Source of the DNA: Plazaster borealis
Lineage: Eukaryota; Echinodermata; Asteroidea; Forcipulatida; Labidiasteridae
Assembly (NCBI GenBank): GCA_021014325.1
Contig: JAJGQC010000322.1
Coordinates: forward strand, 1 to 64,000
Direction of reading: 5' to 3'
DNA: 64,000 nt
Within the stretch, counting starts at the first letter, position 1; every line of letters starts with the position of its first letter. Under the pieces are notes generated by a model. The model was not told the origin of the DNA. It worked only from the letters and a program-made list of their open reading frames with translations, and ran no database searches. Made by a program: the position numbers and the translations under genes. This document shows positions 14,201-23,580 of the stretch, in pieces.

Positions 14201-17200
14201 CAGGCTCACTCATCTATAATCTGATGAAAATATTATGGTGAAAAATACGTGGTTTTTGAGGTATTCATTTTTGAAATTTTCCACTTCCAATTTGAACCGG
14301 AAGTTAAGGTCTAATTGGGTCATATTCTGTGTAGCGTTTGTTGAACTTTCAAAATCCTTTCCGATGTTGTGTATATTTTAAAAATCAAACTTGTGGCTCA
14401 TGAGTTGTGATTTGTTCAAATATTAAACTTTGATTTAATTTAATTAAATACCTGATGATGTCATAATGACATCAAGTCTGTTTTGTCTTGATATTGAGGT
14501 TCAATTGTCTGATGAGTTTCAATGTTCAATTCAATTTCAATCTAGTTTAATGCCTCGAAAATGATTTTTTTTAAACAAAGGCAAATGTTGCCCCAGTCTT
14601 GATCTATCCGATGACAACTATGAACATCAATAATTTCAAATTTACTAAGATACAGCTAATACCAAATGGTCATTTTTTTACTTTAAAAACCTTGTAATTC
14701 GACTCCTGATGATGTCATCATGACGTCATGACTACTGTTCCGTCTTCATATTGAGGTTCAATTCTGAAGAGTTTCAATGTTCAATTCAGTTTCAATCTTG
14801 AGTTATGCTTTAGAGAAGAGTTCCAGAGAAGAAGACGAAGATGGAGAAGAAAAGAAAAAAACCAGAACAAAAACAAGAGGGGTAGGCTGTTGCCAGATCA
14901 CCTAACTAGACATCCAGTGTTTGTATATAACAAACAAACAAGTGTTTGTGAATTTTATGGCAGATGCTTGATGACGTCTCGGTTATATAACTAGAATAAT
15001 TATGAATGATGGTTCTCCAGATGTGATTTTTTTAAAATATGAAATGTTGATTTAATGTTGTGACATCATCGATGACGTCATCATCCCGACAAAAATACGG
15101 TGTCATCTACACATTACGATTTAAGGACTTAGAGAGTTCAAGTCTCAACCCTTTTTGGTTATTTATATGTAAACTTTTGAATTATGAAATTTCAACTTCC
15201 GGTTTCGACCGGAAGTAGAGGTCACGTGGGGTCACACTATGTATAATATTTGTAAAATACATTAAGAGCTTTGATATGGTGTAAATACCTTGTATGAAGT
15301 CATTATGGTTCTCCAGATATAAAGTTTTTAAATTTAAATGTTTATTTATTGTTGTGACGTCATCGATGATGTTGCGAATTCATTTACACACTTAGGTCTA
15401 AGTACAAATCTCTAATGGCGTCATCATGATGTGACGTCATCGATGATGTTGCGAATTCATTTACACACTTAGGTCTAAGTACATGGTAAGTTTCAAATCT
15501 GAATAATTTTTGGTACATGAGATATGATGATTTTAATTTGAGTATAGAAATGTAACTTCCGGTTTGGACAAGTAAAGGTTAATTGCGATCGCACCTTATG
15601 AAAGAATTGTAGAATTATTAAAGGGCTTTTAGATGATGTATTGATTAATAATGTACCACGTTTGGTTTATAAGATATATTGTTATTAAAATAAAAGAATT
15701 CATCGTCCGGTTTCGACCTGAAGTAAAGGTCACATGGGGTCACACTTTGTAAGATTTGTACAATGAATCAAGAGCTATTTTGTGAAACTTTATCAAACCT
15801 ATTTGAAATCTAATGGCGTCATCATGATGTCATAGCTTATTTCTTAGCCAGACATTGAGATTTGTAAGTATAATTATGCTAATATTTAAACTTTCGAACT
15901 TGCAACAGGTTTCAGCGAAATAGTTCCTGTTTTGAAAACATGACATGAAAGGGCGCTGTTGAAGATAATTACGTCATTATTTCTTTAATTGGAAGCTTCA
16001 GGGGTCAAACTTTACTTTTTACAGAGAGACCATGTCCAAATTTCTGATCATATTGTTTGCAGACCTCAAAACGAGGACCGGGAATATTTATTTTCACTTT
16101 AACTTCCAGTTTTTCAGACGGGTTCACATCTCTAGAACATCTGAAAAATACTTCAAGACCTTCCATATGGTGCAAATATCTTGTTTGTAGCAATTATGGT
16201 TCTTCAGATATGATTTTTTTTAAATTTCAAACATTGATTTAATGTAATAACGACATTGATGACATCATCATTTCAAGAGAAAAATTGCAGTGTCTTCTGC
16301 ACACTGGGCCGGTAAAAGGACAGTAGGTGTTATTGAATGGGGCGCATGTGCAGATTGCAGAAGTTGACAATATCTATGAGGCTGGCCAGGAGGAACAGTA
16401 GGCGAAGAGAGTCCTGTGCCGAAGCCACTGTTGTGGGGAGAAAGAGATTGCCGAAGATTAAGCAATCGATCCTCTGTGGGGCAGGCCAGTCCAAACCGAG
16501 GACATACCCAGAAAAGTTGGAAACTGGGTTGTGATCGGATGGGACTTCTCGGCGTTGATGCTGAAGCCGAGGCGGATGCGAGGCGCTGAATTTTGGTGTT
16601 TTCGTGTATCACACGGAGCTCCTTTTCCGCGATGGATAAGCGCTGCAGCTCGGCCAACTCATCCTCGTCTCCGAAGGAGATATCCCAGCATGAGGGATGA
16701 GTCCCGGACCTGCGGCTGTACCCCCTCGTCATTGGTAAAGGATGTCGATTGGTGCAGGCTTACGGCCGAAGGGAACTCCGGAGCTCGGCTCAACGTGTGG
16801 GGTAATTCCCGTTGGGCCTGAGTCATCCCAAGTAATGGTCAATCACCGGTGGCTGGTGAGTGTGGGTTTCGCCTTGGAGGGGTCGACCGCAGCGGTCGCT
16901 TGCGGATGGCAGCAAGGGCTGACATGGAGGCCGAGATGGAGCTGAAGGCTTGCAAAAACTCGGGCCGAGGGATCGAGTCATCAGCCTGGTGGCATTTACC
17001 ATGGCGGGACCGAACTGAGGATTCATCAGAACTTGACGACAAACAACATGTACATTGTACTGAGTTCTTTTTGTCCTTCTTTTTAGAACAGCCCCGTGAA
17101 AAATTTGACGACATTTCGGATGCAAATACCAGAGCAAAGGGTCAATTTTGAGGCTGTGGATAATCCCTCGGGAGAAACACCCGCTGTAGGCTAGCCCGGG

Positions 17201-18969
17201 AAACCGGGTAATAGCTTGTCCCGGCATCCTGTAGCGATTTCCACTGTGCCAGAGGGTTAGGGTTAGGGTTAGGTACAATGGTTGATCGAGCTGATCAAGC
17301 TGACCGAGCCATGGAGACTCACCATGTCAGGTCATCCCGCGTTCAGGGCTGAGAAGGGGGTGAACAGAGACTCAATTCAGTGCCTCGTTCACCCTGTCCC
17401 TGGCAGGCCGTTTTTTGGATTCGGTCAGGCAGTAGTCGTCTGGTTCGTACGACCCTTGCCGGAACCCGCCTTACGTTTGGACGCTCCGCTAGTAGTGGCT
17501 GGAAAGGGTACTGGTTTGGGACAGCTACCCCGGCCGGAACTGCCAGCACCCGTAGCCGCTTGTGACTGCGAGCGCCGAGTGGGGGAATGGTTGGGAAAAG
17601 TAGTTTTTCCTGAACAGTCCCCGGATGTGACCCAGCTCGTCCCTGGGGGTGGTTCATACTCTCGGTAACGACAGACAAAGACCCCGCCAAACGTTTCATA
17701 AAACTCAATTGTGTAAACAAAAACTTTACACAACTAAAATATATACAACCCGTTCAGTGGCTAAAAGAAAAGAGGCAGGTTATATAGCGGGCATTATGCC
17801 GCAGGACATTGTGGGGGAGGGGGCACCAGAGGGCAGTGTTTGGTAAAACTCTTAGCATTGATGCCCGTTGGCCTAGGGAAATATACAAATGTAGTAATTC
17901 ACTCTACAGGTAATGTATGAGTGACGAAGACATATGAATTTACAACAATAACAACAAGGTGTAGGAAGCTGTTATGTATTAAGGCTGTAAAGTAGCCGAT
18001 CACTCATAAATGTTGTCAACGCCCCTGCTGCAAGTGACGCACAGCAGTTTGACCTGATTGACAAAACGCAATTTTTTATCTGCAGATTGAATTTAAGATT
18101 GCACAGATTCAACAAGTACTAAGCGGCAAATTGAAGTAGCGTATATGTTTCATTGGAGAAATAACAGCTGACTACTAATTATTATTTATACAAAGTTTTT
18201 ATACACAGCTTTGTACAACAAAATGCATAACTACAGGATTTAGAGTCTGTCTGTAAACTCTCAATATAAGTGGCATCAGATGAAAAAACAAGGAAAATTC
18301 ATAACATATTAAAGACAATGTTTATCTATTTTTGCAAGGCAGAGTGTAAGAAATGTTTACTGTAATTAAGTGAAAAGTGATACATGGCAGGATTACAAGT
18401 TGTATACTTTGACTTATATAAAAAAAATGCTCTCGAAAGTATCATGTCACCTGGCAAATGCTGAACAGTTTTTATCTGTTATGGCGTTACAAACAAAAGA
18501 AATCTCTTCAGAGTTATAAAGGCATAAATATATAAGAGAGACTTCTACACAATTTTGGCAGCACTATTTTAGGGTTTCACTCTTTCCCAAACCCCCAAAG
18601 TAAACTAAAATCATAAGTAGCCTGTTTTGAACATTTGATAAACATTGGTTTAAAGAAGAGAACTTTTATTTAAATCTTCTTTGGTTATCAGGAATTTTAT
18701 AATCGTTTGTAATTTGCGAAACAAAGTCCCATTAGTGAAGGACTTTAACAGAGTTTTTTTCTAAAAAATTCTTTCACTTGATGAAAAATGAATAATGATC
18801 ATTCCGTAGGTCTCCTAAACGTCACAGCACCTAGGATGATTTTAACTAAACTTGAGATAATGGTACAAAGGCAAGAGTGGACCTGTGTTGGAAAGATTGA
18901 CCGATAGGCAGATTTGAAGGGAAAAATGGACTTACCACCAAGAACCAGGAAGAGAAAGAGACTCATCAT
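4996..18969 (-). CDS. Secreted protein with three discoidin (F5/8 type C) domains and a fibrinogen-C-like tail (whole gene)
   Basis: Eight coding exons can be joined on the minus strand: 18936-18969, 10422-10744, 9745-9883 or 9745-9922, 8929-9263, 8285-8423, 6922-7253, 6372-6510 and 4996-5279. Together they predict about 574-587 residues. Phases agree throughout: every discoidin domain is an A exon (phase 1 to 0) plus a B exon (phase 0 to 1), so each domain is a phase-1 symmetric cassette. Discoidin domains bind glycans, phospholipids or matrix ligands, so an extracellular lectin-like or adhesion role is likely. The 8.2-kb first intron holds the ~150-bp repeat arrays and a retroelement relic. 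The one doubtful splice is the acceptor of the first B exon. Assignment of the distant signal exon rests on phase and hydrophobicity only. The gene is not assigned to a named orthologue. Confidence 0.72.
5343..5652. mobile_element. TTAA-flanked MITE, copy 2
   Basis: TTAA at 5339-5342 precedes CCCTTTAGAGACCATTA, and the far end is ATGGTCTATAAAGGG. The right flank has decayed to TTGC. It is inverted relative to 1901-2218 and shares the CGGCCGCTATG subterminal block. It sits in the last intron of the discoidin gene. Confidence 0.72.
6046..6266. mobile_element. TTAA-flanked inverted-repeat MITE
   Basis: TTAA at 6042-6045 and 6267-6270 flank a nearly palindromic element. Its ends are ATGGGACTGTAGTCATGAT and ATCATGACGACAGTCCCT. 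The internal arms match further through GGAATTATGAACTCTAATC and its complement, giving arms of about 100 bp. It lies in the last intron of the discoidin gene. Confidence 0.7.
6372..6510 (-). CDS. Exon B3: C-terminal part of discoidin domain 3
   Basis: 139 nt, from a TTTTAACAG acceptor to a GTAGGT donor, phase 0 to 1. The frame reads TFRGNTDQS at the start, PPIRARFIRIRPITYEGYP in the middle and MRIELIGCR at the end. Open frames in other registers over this stretch are spurious. The phase-1 end joins exactly to the terminal exon at 5279. Confidence 0.88.
6922..7253 (-). CDS. Exon A3: N-terminal part of discoidin domain 3
   Basis: 332 nt, phase 1 to 0. It encodes VCGQHLGVEDHSIPDWRIT, GGWCPSQNDTESPWLKVDL, VTPIEGVIIQGI and FQVEYSLNNNTWYYV, all standard discoidin landmarks. 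The donor is CCTCAG/GTAAAT and the acceptor ATTTACAG. Its residues are closest in style to exon A1 (CGxxLG start, GGWCPS centre). Confidence 0.9.
7765..8109. mobile_element. CCAATTGG-filled element with terminal inverted repeats
   Basis: The left end CCCTTACCAAAATT matches the inverted complement of the right end AATTTTGGTAAGGG. Between them, a degenerate AATTGGAAT / CCAATTGG motif repeats dozens of times, each motif itself being palindromic. It lies in the discoidin gene between domains 2 and 3. No clear target duplication was seen. Confidence 0.65.
8285..8423 (-). CDS. Exon B2: C-terminal part of discoidin domain 2
   Basis: 139 nt, phase 0 to 1, between TATCACAACAG and a TGTAAAG/GTGAGT donor. 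It encodes an ITARYIRIKL strand and ends WIRVELLGCK, the expected closing cysteine segment. It has the same length and phases as B3, which supports descent by domain duplication. Confidence 0.88.
8929..9263 (-). CDS. Exon A2: N-terminal part of discoidin domain 2
   Basis: 335 nt, phase 1 to 0, between a TTTAATAG acceptor and a CACAG/GTAAGA donor. Domain marks include RLGMGDGTTPDYCITASS, GWCPEPNDNKPWLQIDL, a VTVEGIMMLQG strand, and EYQLEYSDDQNTWHN near the end. The upstream edge carries CWFCLQ, which supplies the first cysteine of the domain. Confidence 0.88.
9745..9922 (-). CDS. Exon B1: C-terminal third of discoidin domain 1, with a disturbed acceptor
   Basis: The core reads RVTNMFNEGIRARYIRI and MRVELLGCNG, the standard end of a discoidin domain, and the donor at 9743-9744 is GTAAGG in phase 1. 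Sister B exons are exactly 139 nt. A 139-nt exon here would start at 9883, but the nearest AG leaves a 140-nt exon that shifts the frame and gives an immediate TAG. The in-frame alternative is a TAG acceptor at 9923-9925, which adds 13 codons and gives 178 nt. Either the acceptor moved after a 1-base loss or domain 1 is broken. Confidence 0.65.
10422..10744 (-). CDS. Exon A1: N-terminal two-thirds of discoidin domain 1
   Basis: Opens in phase 1 after TCTCTTCAG and closes with CAG at a GTATGA donor. Discoidin signatures are in order: CGHSLGMVDGSIPDDSIT, then GGWCPSESD with the conserved aromatic and cysteine, WYQVDL, and ALIQGVITQG. At 323 nt it is close to its sister A exons (335 and 332 nt). 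The beginning of this exon and its acceptor are partly duplicated at about 10,830-10,885. Confidence 0.85.
10830..10885 (-). repeat. Partial duplicate of the exon A1 acceptor region
   Basis: About 50 bases around 10,837-10,885 repeat the sequence at 10,712-10,758: GGCCACAGACTCCATCAACT then GAAGAGATATTAAATAA. This reproduces the exon A1 start and its intron end, so a second TCTCTTCAG acceptor is present upstream of the real one. It does not continue as an open exon. Confidence 0.7.
10971..11120. repeat. Fragment of a dispersed repeat
   Basis: This stretch, with GATGTCATCA near its start and TTTACACCATTTTAA in the middle, matches 34,461-34,620 and, inverted, about 27,010-27,160. It marks the upstream edge of the large array that follows. 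Confidence 0.6.
11190..12820 (+). mobile_element. Helentron-like (HINE/pearl-type) element with ~150-bp satellite core, block 1
   Basis: Monomers of about 150 bp carry CTTCCGGTTTGAACCGGAAG (exact at 12183-12202, diverged elsewhere), TCAAGGTCA, GGGTCACATTTTGTGTAG and AATGTGTGGTTCAGGAGTTATG. The block ends with a GAAGAAGAAG microsatellite, a hairpin at about 12,788-12,817 and CTAA at 12,817-12,820. Central ~150-bp tandem repeats, then a microsatellite, then a 3' hairpin match non-autonomous Helentron relatives such as the pearl/CvE family. No helicase frame is present. It lies in intron 1 of the discoidin gene. Confidence 0.6.
12821..14915 (+). mobile_element. Helentron-like satellite element, block 2 (tandem copy of block 1)
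   Basis: The block repeats the order of block 1: ~150-bp monomers near 12,960, 13,095, 13,247, 13,395, 13,545 and 13,690, then a TTAGATGGATTATCTTTGGG segment, a CAAGAGGGCGCTATTTT segment, the GAAGAAG tract at about 14,820 and CTAA at 14,912-14,915. The landmarks recur 2.0-2.1 kb after their block 1 counterparts, so this is a higher-order duplication. An exact CTTCCGGTTTGAACCGGAAG is at 13247-13266. Confidence 0.6.
14916..16262 (+). repeat. Related satellite/Helentron-like sequence, block 3
   Basis: Variants of the CTTCCGGTTTCGACCGGAAG palindrome occur near 15,196, 15,552 and 15,707. They alternate with GACGTCATCGATGATG blocks that also occur, inverted, at about 39,920-39,990. A direct duplication of about 50 bp, ending in TTTACACACTTAGGTCTAAG, is at 15,353-15,403 and 15,430-15,484. 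No microsatellite-plus-hairpin terminus is seen, so it is probably the 5' part of further copies. Confidence 0.5.
16268..17733 (-). pseudogene. GC-rich retroelement relic (DIRS-like pol and possible gag fragments)
   Basis: This block is far richer in G+C than its surroundings. On the minus strand, around 16,480-16,590, one frame reads LGFSINAEKS then PTFLGM, resembling the segment just after the reverse-transcriptase active site in DIRS-type and related elements. It then hits TAA. The adjoining ELRVIHENTKIQRL stretch is in another frame, so the copy is frameshifted. Upstream on the same strand (16,839-17,114 and 17,425-17,733) are Ser/Pro/Lys-rich frames that could be gag-like, but I cannot identify them. 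A (TTAGGG)3-like run lies at about 17,255-17,273. Family assignment is tentative. Confidence 0.45.
17740..18930. other. No gene seen; possible retroelement end and AT-rich intron
   Basis: Positions 17,750-17,850 keep the composition of the relic and read CTATATAA on the minus strand, which could be a promoter or terminal part of the retroelement. From about 17,900 the sequence is AT-rich intron DNA of the discoidin gene with nothing recognised. Confidence 0.45.
18936..18969 (-). CDS. Exon 1 of the discoidin gene: signal peptide
   Basis: ATG ATG is followed by a hydrophobic run read as MMSLFLFLVLG, and the exon ends in phase 1 at a GTAAGT donor. The next exon starts in phase 1 with VDGVCG, giving a short but plausible secretion signal. 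A TTTTCTTCAG acceptor at 18980-18989 suggests the ATG exon itself may be preceded by a non-coding exon; otherwise the 5' UTR runs straight through. The hydrophobic core is only about ten residues, and 8.2 kb separates it from the next exon, so the link is inferred. Confidence 0.55.
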
Positions 18970-19130
18970 GTCCTCTCCACTGAAGAAAACAAACTGTATT
19001 AGCACAGACAGTCAGAGCTCTGGAATCTCCTGAGGAACAAAGTAACAACTCTATCAACAGAGGCAGATAGCGATCTAAAACTGGGGTAAGTTTATTACAT
19101 GTGTTGATCAACAGCTCCTTTCCTTGCACT

Positions 19131-19145
19131 GAGTATTTAAACCTA
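19131..19145 (-). promoter_or_regulatory. Candidate TATA-like box for the discoidin gene
   Basis: The minus strand reads TTTAAATA here, about 165 bases upstream of the ATG at 18969, with no intervening repeat. It would place a start near 19,105-19,115. Support is positional only. Confidence 0.25.
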
Positions 19146-19302
19146 CCTCCGGCGTGTTAAATATGTTTACACGTACACCTGTACAAGCATTGAAGTATTA
19201 CACTCTCAGATTGCCTGTATGTGGCTGGGTGATTGACAGCCAATCAGGCACAAGCATGATGTTGTGTAGCTATATGCCTTCCTTAATATTTGTGCATGAC
19301 GC

Positions 19303-19454
19303 AATCATTGTAATCCTAAATGAGGCTACAGGCGCAGCACCAAATGATGATCACATATTTCGTGGCTGTGATTGGTCAATAAAGAATGGGGTGGGCGTGA
19401 AGTGGTGAATTGGTGGCACTGCGCCGGTAGCCTCATTTTGGATTACAATGATGA
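19303..19454. mobile_element. Small MITE with GTAATCC(T/A)AAATGAGGCTAC termini
   Basis: The left end ATCATTGTAATCCTAAATGA and the right end (inverted) ATCATTGTAATCCAAAATGA match and extend through GGCTAC and GGCGCAG to about 35 bases. The length is about 150 bp, with no reading frame. Confidence 0.65.
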
Positions 19455-20920
19455 ATGAATATTAAGAAAGGCCTATGTCACTGTCACCAGTCTGCTATCC
19501 ACTTTCTGCTGATCTTTGCAAAACTTGAACACTATGTCAGCTCTACCAATCCTTATGGATTGCTGAAGGTGTAAAGAAGCAGTTTTCAGATAATGGTAAA
19601 AGCAGCAAGAGTGAATGACATACAGATGTAAATGAAGAAATGAACTTTGGACTTAACACCAAGAAAAGAAAAAACAGGGATTGATCAAAAATGCTTCAAA
19701 CTTCTTTAACTTCATGTATATACCCAGTTCATTCATTCATTCATTCAGTAATATTTATTTCAATGCTGTCACAATACAATAATACAATAACGCACATTTA
19801 TGTCGAAATTACAAAAGCATTATAGTATGGGGTATGATATATTAGGTACACAATGATTCAATAATAAGCAGCAACTTAAAGACAACATTTAGGTATAAGG
19901 TTAAGCGAGATGCTTTTGTTCCCTAACCTATGGACAGACAAACATTTAGTATGACACAACCAATGTACGGTAACATGAACCTAGGACAAACAAAGACAAA
20001 GACAAGGGACAACAAGGATAGACGAACACATGTAGGTGTACCAACAATAAAATACACAAAAGCAAGCCATCATTAAATTGACTCGTGTTACTAAAGTCAT
20101 GAACTATATAGTTTTAATGAATATGCATTGAGTAGTAATTGTTTTAGTTTTTTTGACTCGGACCGAGTTGACTCGGACCGAGTTGACCTCGGACCGAGTT
20201 GACCGGTACCCAAACTTACACAGTACTTGTTTTATTTCATGAAGATTGAGTAAAGCAATCAATGATGATAATGGAAATCAGTCATAAGGAGGAACTAGGA
20301 TATCAAACTGTTTTTTGTGGACTCAAATAAATGTAGACATTTCAAATTTGTTTTTGGTTTGTTTTTTGTTCTGTTTCGTTTTCCCAACTGGATGACCCCA
20401 AAAAATGAACTCGTTTATTTCTGAAGGAGAAAAGAGTGTAACATTTTTTGATGAAAATTATACGTGAATTTATGATTGAAGGTGGTTGAAATGTCCAGGA
20501 TCGCATGGAAAAGGGCAGGGAAGGTGGATTTGTTTCATCATAAAGTAGGATGAGGTCATGGGCCTCATTATTCTATTTAAGGGAGCCATCTCCAAACCAA
20601 ACAGGCAAACTTAACTGACTATTTTTACAAAATGTATTTTCTCAAAATAAAATAAGATTTTTAAAAGACTGTTATGTTTTTGGAATGTAACTATTAAATT
20701 TGCAAGGTTACTGATTGTAGTTTGGGGTTTCTGCACCATTAACCAACCCTAGCTAAAAACAGCTCATTACTCTGTAACACAATCATAAACAGTCCAGCTT
20801 CACTGACAGTCTAACTGATTGCTGGAGAGTATCATTTTGAATCTATTGTGTTAGTACTTATTGAGGGTAATTAAAATACTATAATACTTATAGTTATCAT
20901 GTGCTGAAACTTAGGCTTTG
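19455..20920. other. No gene seen; simple repeats
   Basis: An (ATTC)n microsatellite lies at 19,728-19,747. A palindromic minisatellite at 20,155-20,205 is listed separately. The rest is AT-rich and without recognisable exons. Confidence 0.5.
20155..20205. repeat. Palindromic minisatellite, unit ACTCGGACCGAGTTG
   Basis: Three tandem units of GACTCGGACCGAGTT occur in about 50 bp. Each unit centres on CTCGG-A-CCGAG and can fold on itself. Confidence 0.75.
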
Positions 20921-21020
20921 TTTAAAGACCAACACGACCGTCAGACTTTGCACGTAGTTATGCACGCACGGAGTCTTATGCACGCACGGACTTAACAACG
21001 GAGATACACAGCCGCATACA

Positions 21021-22058
21021 CTCACAGTCCATGTACGTCAGGTTGTCAGGTTGATACTCAGCGCAGTCTATGCACCCAGTCCGCCATGACTATGAGAGTC
21101 ATACACACTATGTGTGGATGTACATGTACATGTACGTTACGGTTACTGCGTGTATTGTAAGTGTGAATGAATCCAAGCACTGTGAGGGGGAGGGTGCTAG
21201 AGATTGGGGCGTTATTACAGCTAACTCTTCATGAAATTATCAGGTTGTCCACCAAATCCATATAATAAATTGCCATTTTTAGATATAAATGTGCATTAGC
21301 TTAACAAGTTTTGAGATAAAAATGTGCATTAGCTTAACAAGTTTTTGTTTTTGTTCAAATAATGATAAGGTCTACCTGCTTGTTTCGATACGGCAAGTTG
21401 AAATAAGACTGTGTGATTGGGTTATTTACTTGCAGTATTGAAAACGGAAATATTTCTAAGTAAAAATTGTACCAGTAAAATGTAAGCTTTCAACTCACAG
21501 TCCACGTACAGAGTCCGTCAGGACGATACTCACACGCAGTCTACGCACCCAGTCCGCCACGACTACAAATAGTCATACACACTAAATGTAGGCTTACGGA
21601 GGGGCCCTTGTGGGGTCCTGACAACAACAGAACAATGGACCCCACAAGGCAGTCTCAATGGGAACAATGGACCCCACAAGGAAGTTATTTAGAAAAAAAG
21701 ACAATAGGTTGAACAATGCAGGACCCCACAAACCTGATCCGTGAGGATGTGTGGATGTACATGTACATGTACATTAGAGTTATTGTTTGCTTGTACATGT
21801 ACATGTACATTACAGTTATTGTTTGCTTGTACGGTAGAGTTTACCAAGCACTTTGAGCGGGGGGGGGGGGGGTGTACTAGAGATTGGGGCGTTATTACAG
21901 CTTACTCTTCATCAAGGCTAACCGAAATGATTAGGTTGTCCATCAAGTCCATATAATAAATTGGCAATTTGAGATATAAAAGTGCATTAGCTTAACAAGT
22001 CTTGAGATATAAATGTGCATTAGCTAATTAGCTAAACAAGGTTTTTTGTTTATTTGTT
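21021..22058. repeat. Diverged tandem duplication (21021-21345 and 21493-22058)
   Basis: The second half repeats the first in order: CTCACAGTCC, then CACCCAGTCCGCCA, AGTCATACACACTA, GTGGATGTACATGTACATGT, GAGATTGGGGCGTTATTACA, TCCATATAATAAATTG and GTGCATTAGCTTAACAAG. Copy 2 also carries an insertion at about 21,594-21,742 and an expanded G tract. Confidence 0.7.
21594..21742. mobile_element. Small inverted-terminal insertion inside duplication copy 2
   Basis: TTGTGGGGTCCTG at 21608-21620 is the perfect inverted complement of 21719-21731, and outer ACGG / CCGT bases extend the pairing. Copy 1 lacks this segment: it continues straight from ACACACTA to TGTGTGGATG. That empty-site comparison supports an insertion. 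It also contains two direct AACAATGGACCCCACAAGG repeats. Confidence 0.6.
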
Positions 22059-22059
22059 T

Positions 22060-23578
22060 TTTTCAAATATCTGATAAGGCCTACACCCTTTACATGAAAC
22101 GTGATAAAAATTGTCTTTAAAAAACATGCTAATTTTGTTTGTTAATGTTTATTTATCCTTTGTTTTAAATGTACAGGGAAAGCTTGGCCTGTTATTAAGG
22201 ATATGTCTCTTCATTTGATGTGTTCATTGATCAGATTGCTGCCAACAACTCTACTAACTATACTGACAGCTGTTACAGTCTCCTTTGCAAGATTTTATTT
22301 TTTGAATGTGGCCAATACCCTAACATTTAAAAGGACTTTTGCTCTTGGAAGAAGCATTACCTCTCTTGATAAAATTAATAATCACAATTGAGACAGGGAT
22401 TATGCTTTTTAGGGCTACACTGAGCCCCTGATGATTCAAATGAAATTTGTGTTTTAAAACTTACCAGATAAAAACCTGTCTTTCTGATTAAACTTTTTGG
22501 ATTAAATTAGTTTATTTTGAATCCACACATTTTAGAGTCAGTTTTCAGAAAGATATTGTTTGAATGTGTAACAAGATAATTGGAAAAAAATTTGTTTGAA
22601 ACAACACAAACAAGTAGTTAGGTACTGCACTTATTCAGCAAAAAGGTACTGAACCCTTTGCTTCACGCTATTCGACTTCCTTTCAGTTTTTCAGAAACTT
22701 TAATGTTGGATTTCTCATTATCATCTTACAATAGTCTGTGTTTATTATCGTAATGAATTTGAAATGAGCTGAGCACCTTATGAGTTTGCATTAAATTAAC
22801 CAGCCTAAAATATCTTATATAACTTGTCCCGGCCCTAACCTTTTAATTTTCTACGGTGGTTTTTTTCCCTTTTTTCTGTGTTTTATTTGTTTGGTTGTTT
22901 CTATTACCTTTTATACCGGTATTGTTTAGCAATTTGCTAGGTCATTGCGTTGCTCAAAAGATTTTGCTGTTCAAAAGATTCCCGACTGATGGCAACTAGT
23001 CAAGAACAAGACGGTCATAGACCAATGTTTTAGTCAGATCATTGATTGACTAGTAATAAGGTGCTGGACTAAGGTTTAAAGTCGTTAGAATAAGCCAAAA
23101 AAACAGAGTATTTAGTTGTATCACTAGGCCTACCCTCAATGAAAACTATATTTTTACCATGTGCTCAAAATTACTTTGTCACTAGATCATAATGCATGTA
23201 TTGTAAAACTTTAATAAAAACAGAAAACTAAAGTACTAAAGTGTCATTTCAAAAGTTCCAAATCCCCCAAAAATTGGGTTCGATCTATTGATTATGTTTA
23301 ATTCTGTATAACTTTATGAAGAAACAAAATAATTTGTTCTTTTTCTGTAAGCAATCACCACTTTATCAAGTCTTTGTATCTTTCTTACTTTGTTTCCCCT
23401 CTGTAATGTGCAGAGACAAGCCATGATTGGTTCTGGGAGAGATGTCATTACAAACATGATACCATGCACACAGTATTCTGTTTTGAGGCAAGTCCCCCAC
23501 GTGTGTAAGCTTGCATTATTCATCATAGCCAATGAGCCAGCTAAACTTGCCAGTATCAACTCGAGGGACTAATTCTAG
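22060..23578. other. No gene seen
   Basis: AT-rich sequence. Open frames of 60-80 codons on both strands at 22,203 and 23,314-23,572 show no recognisable domain, and no convincing splice pair was found. Confidence 0.45.
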
Positions 23579-23580
23579 TA

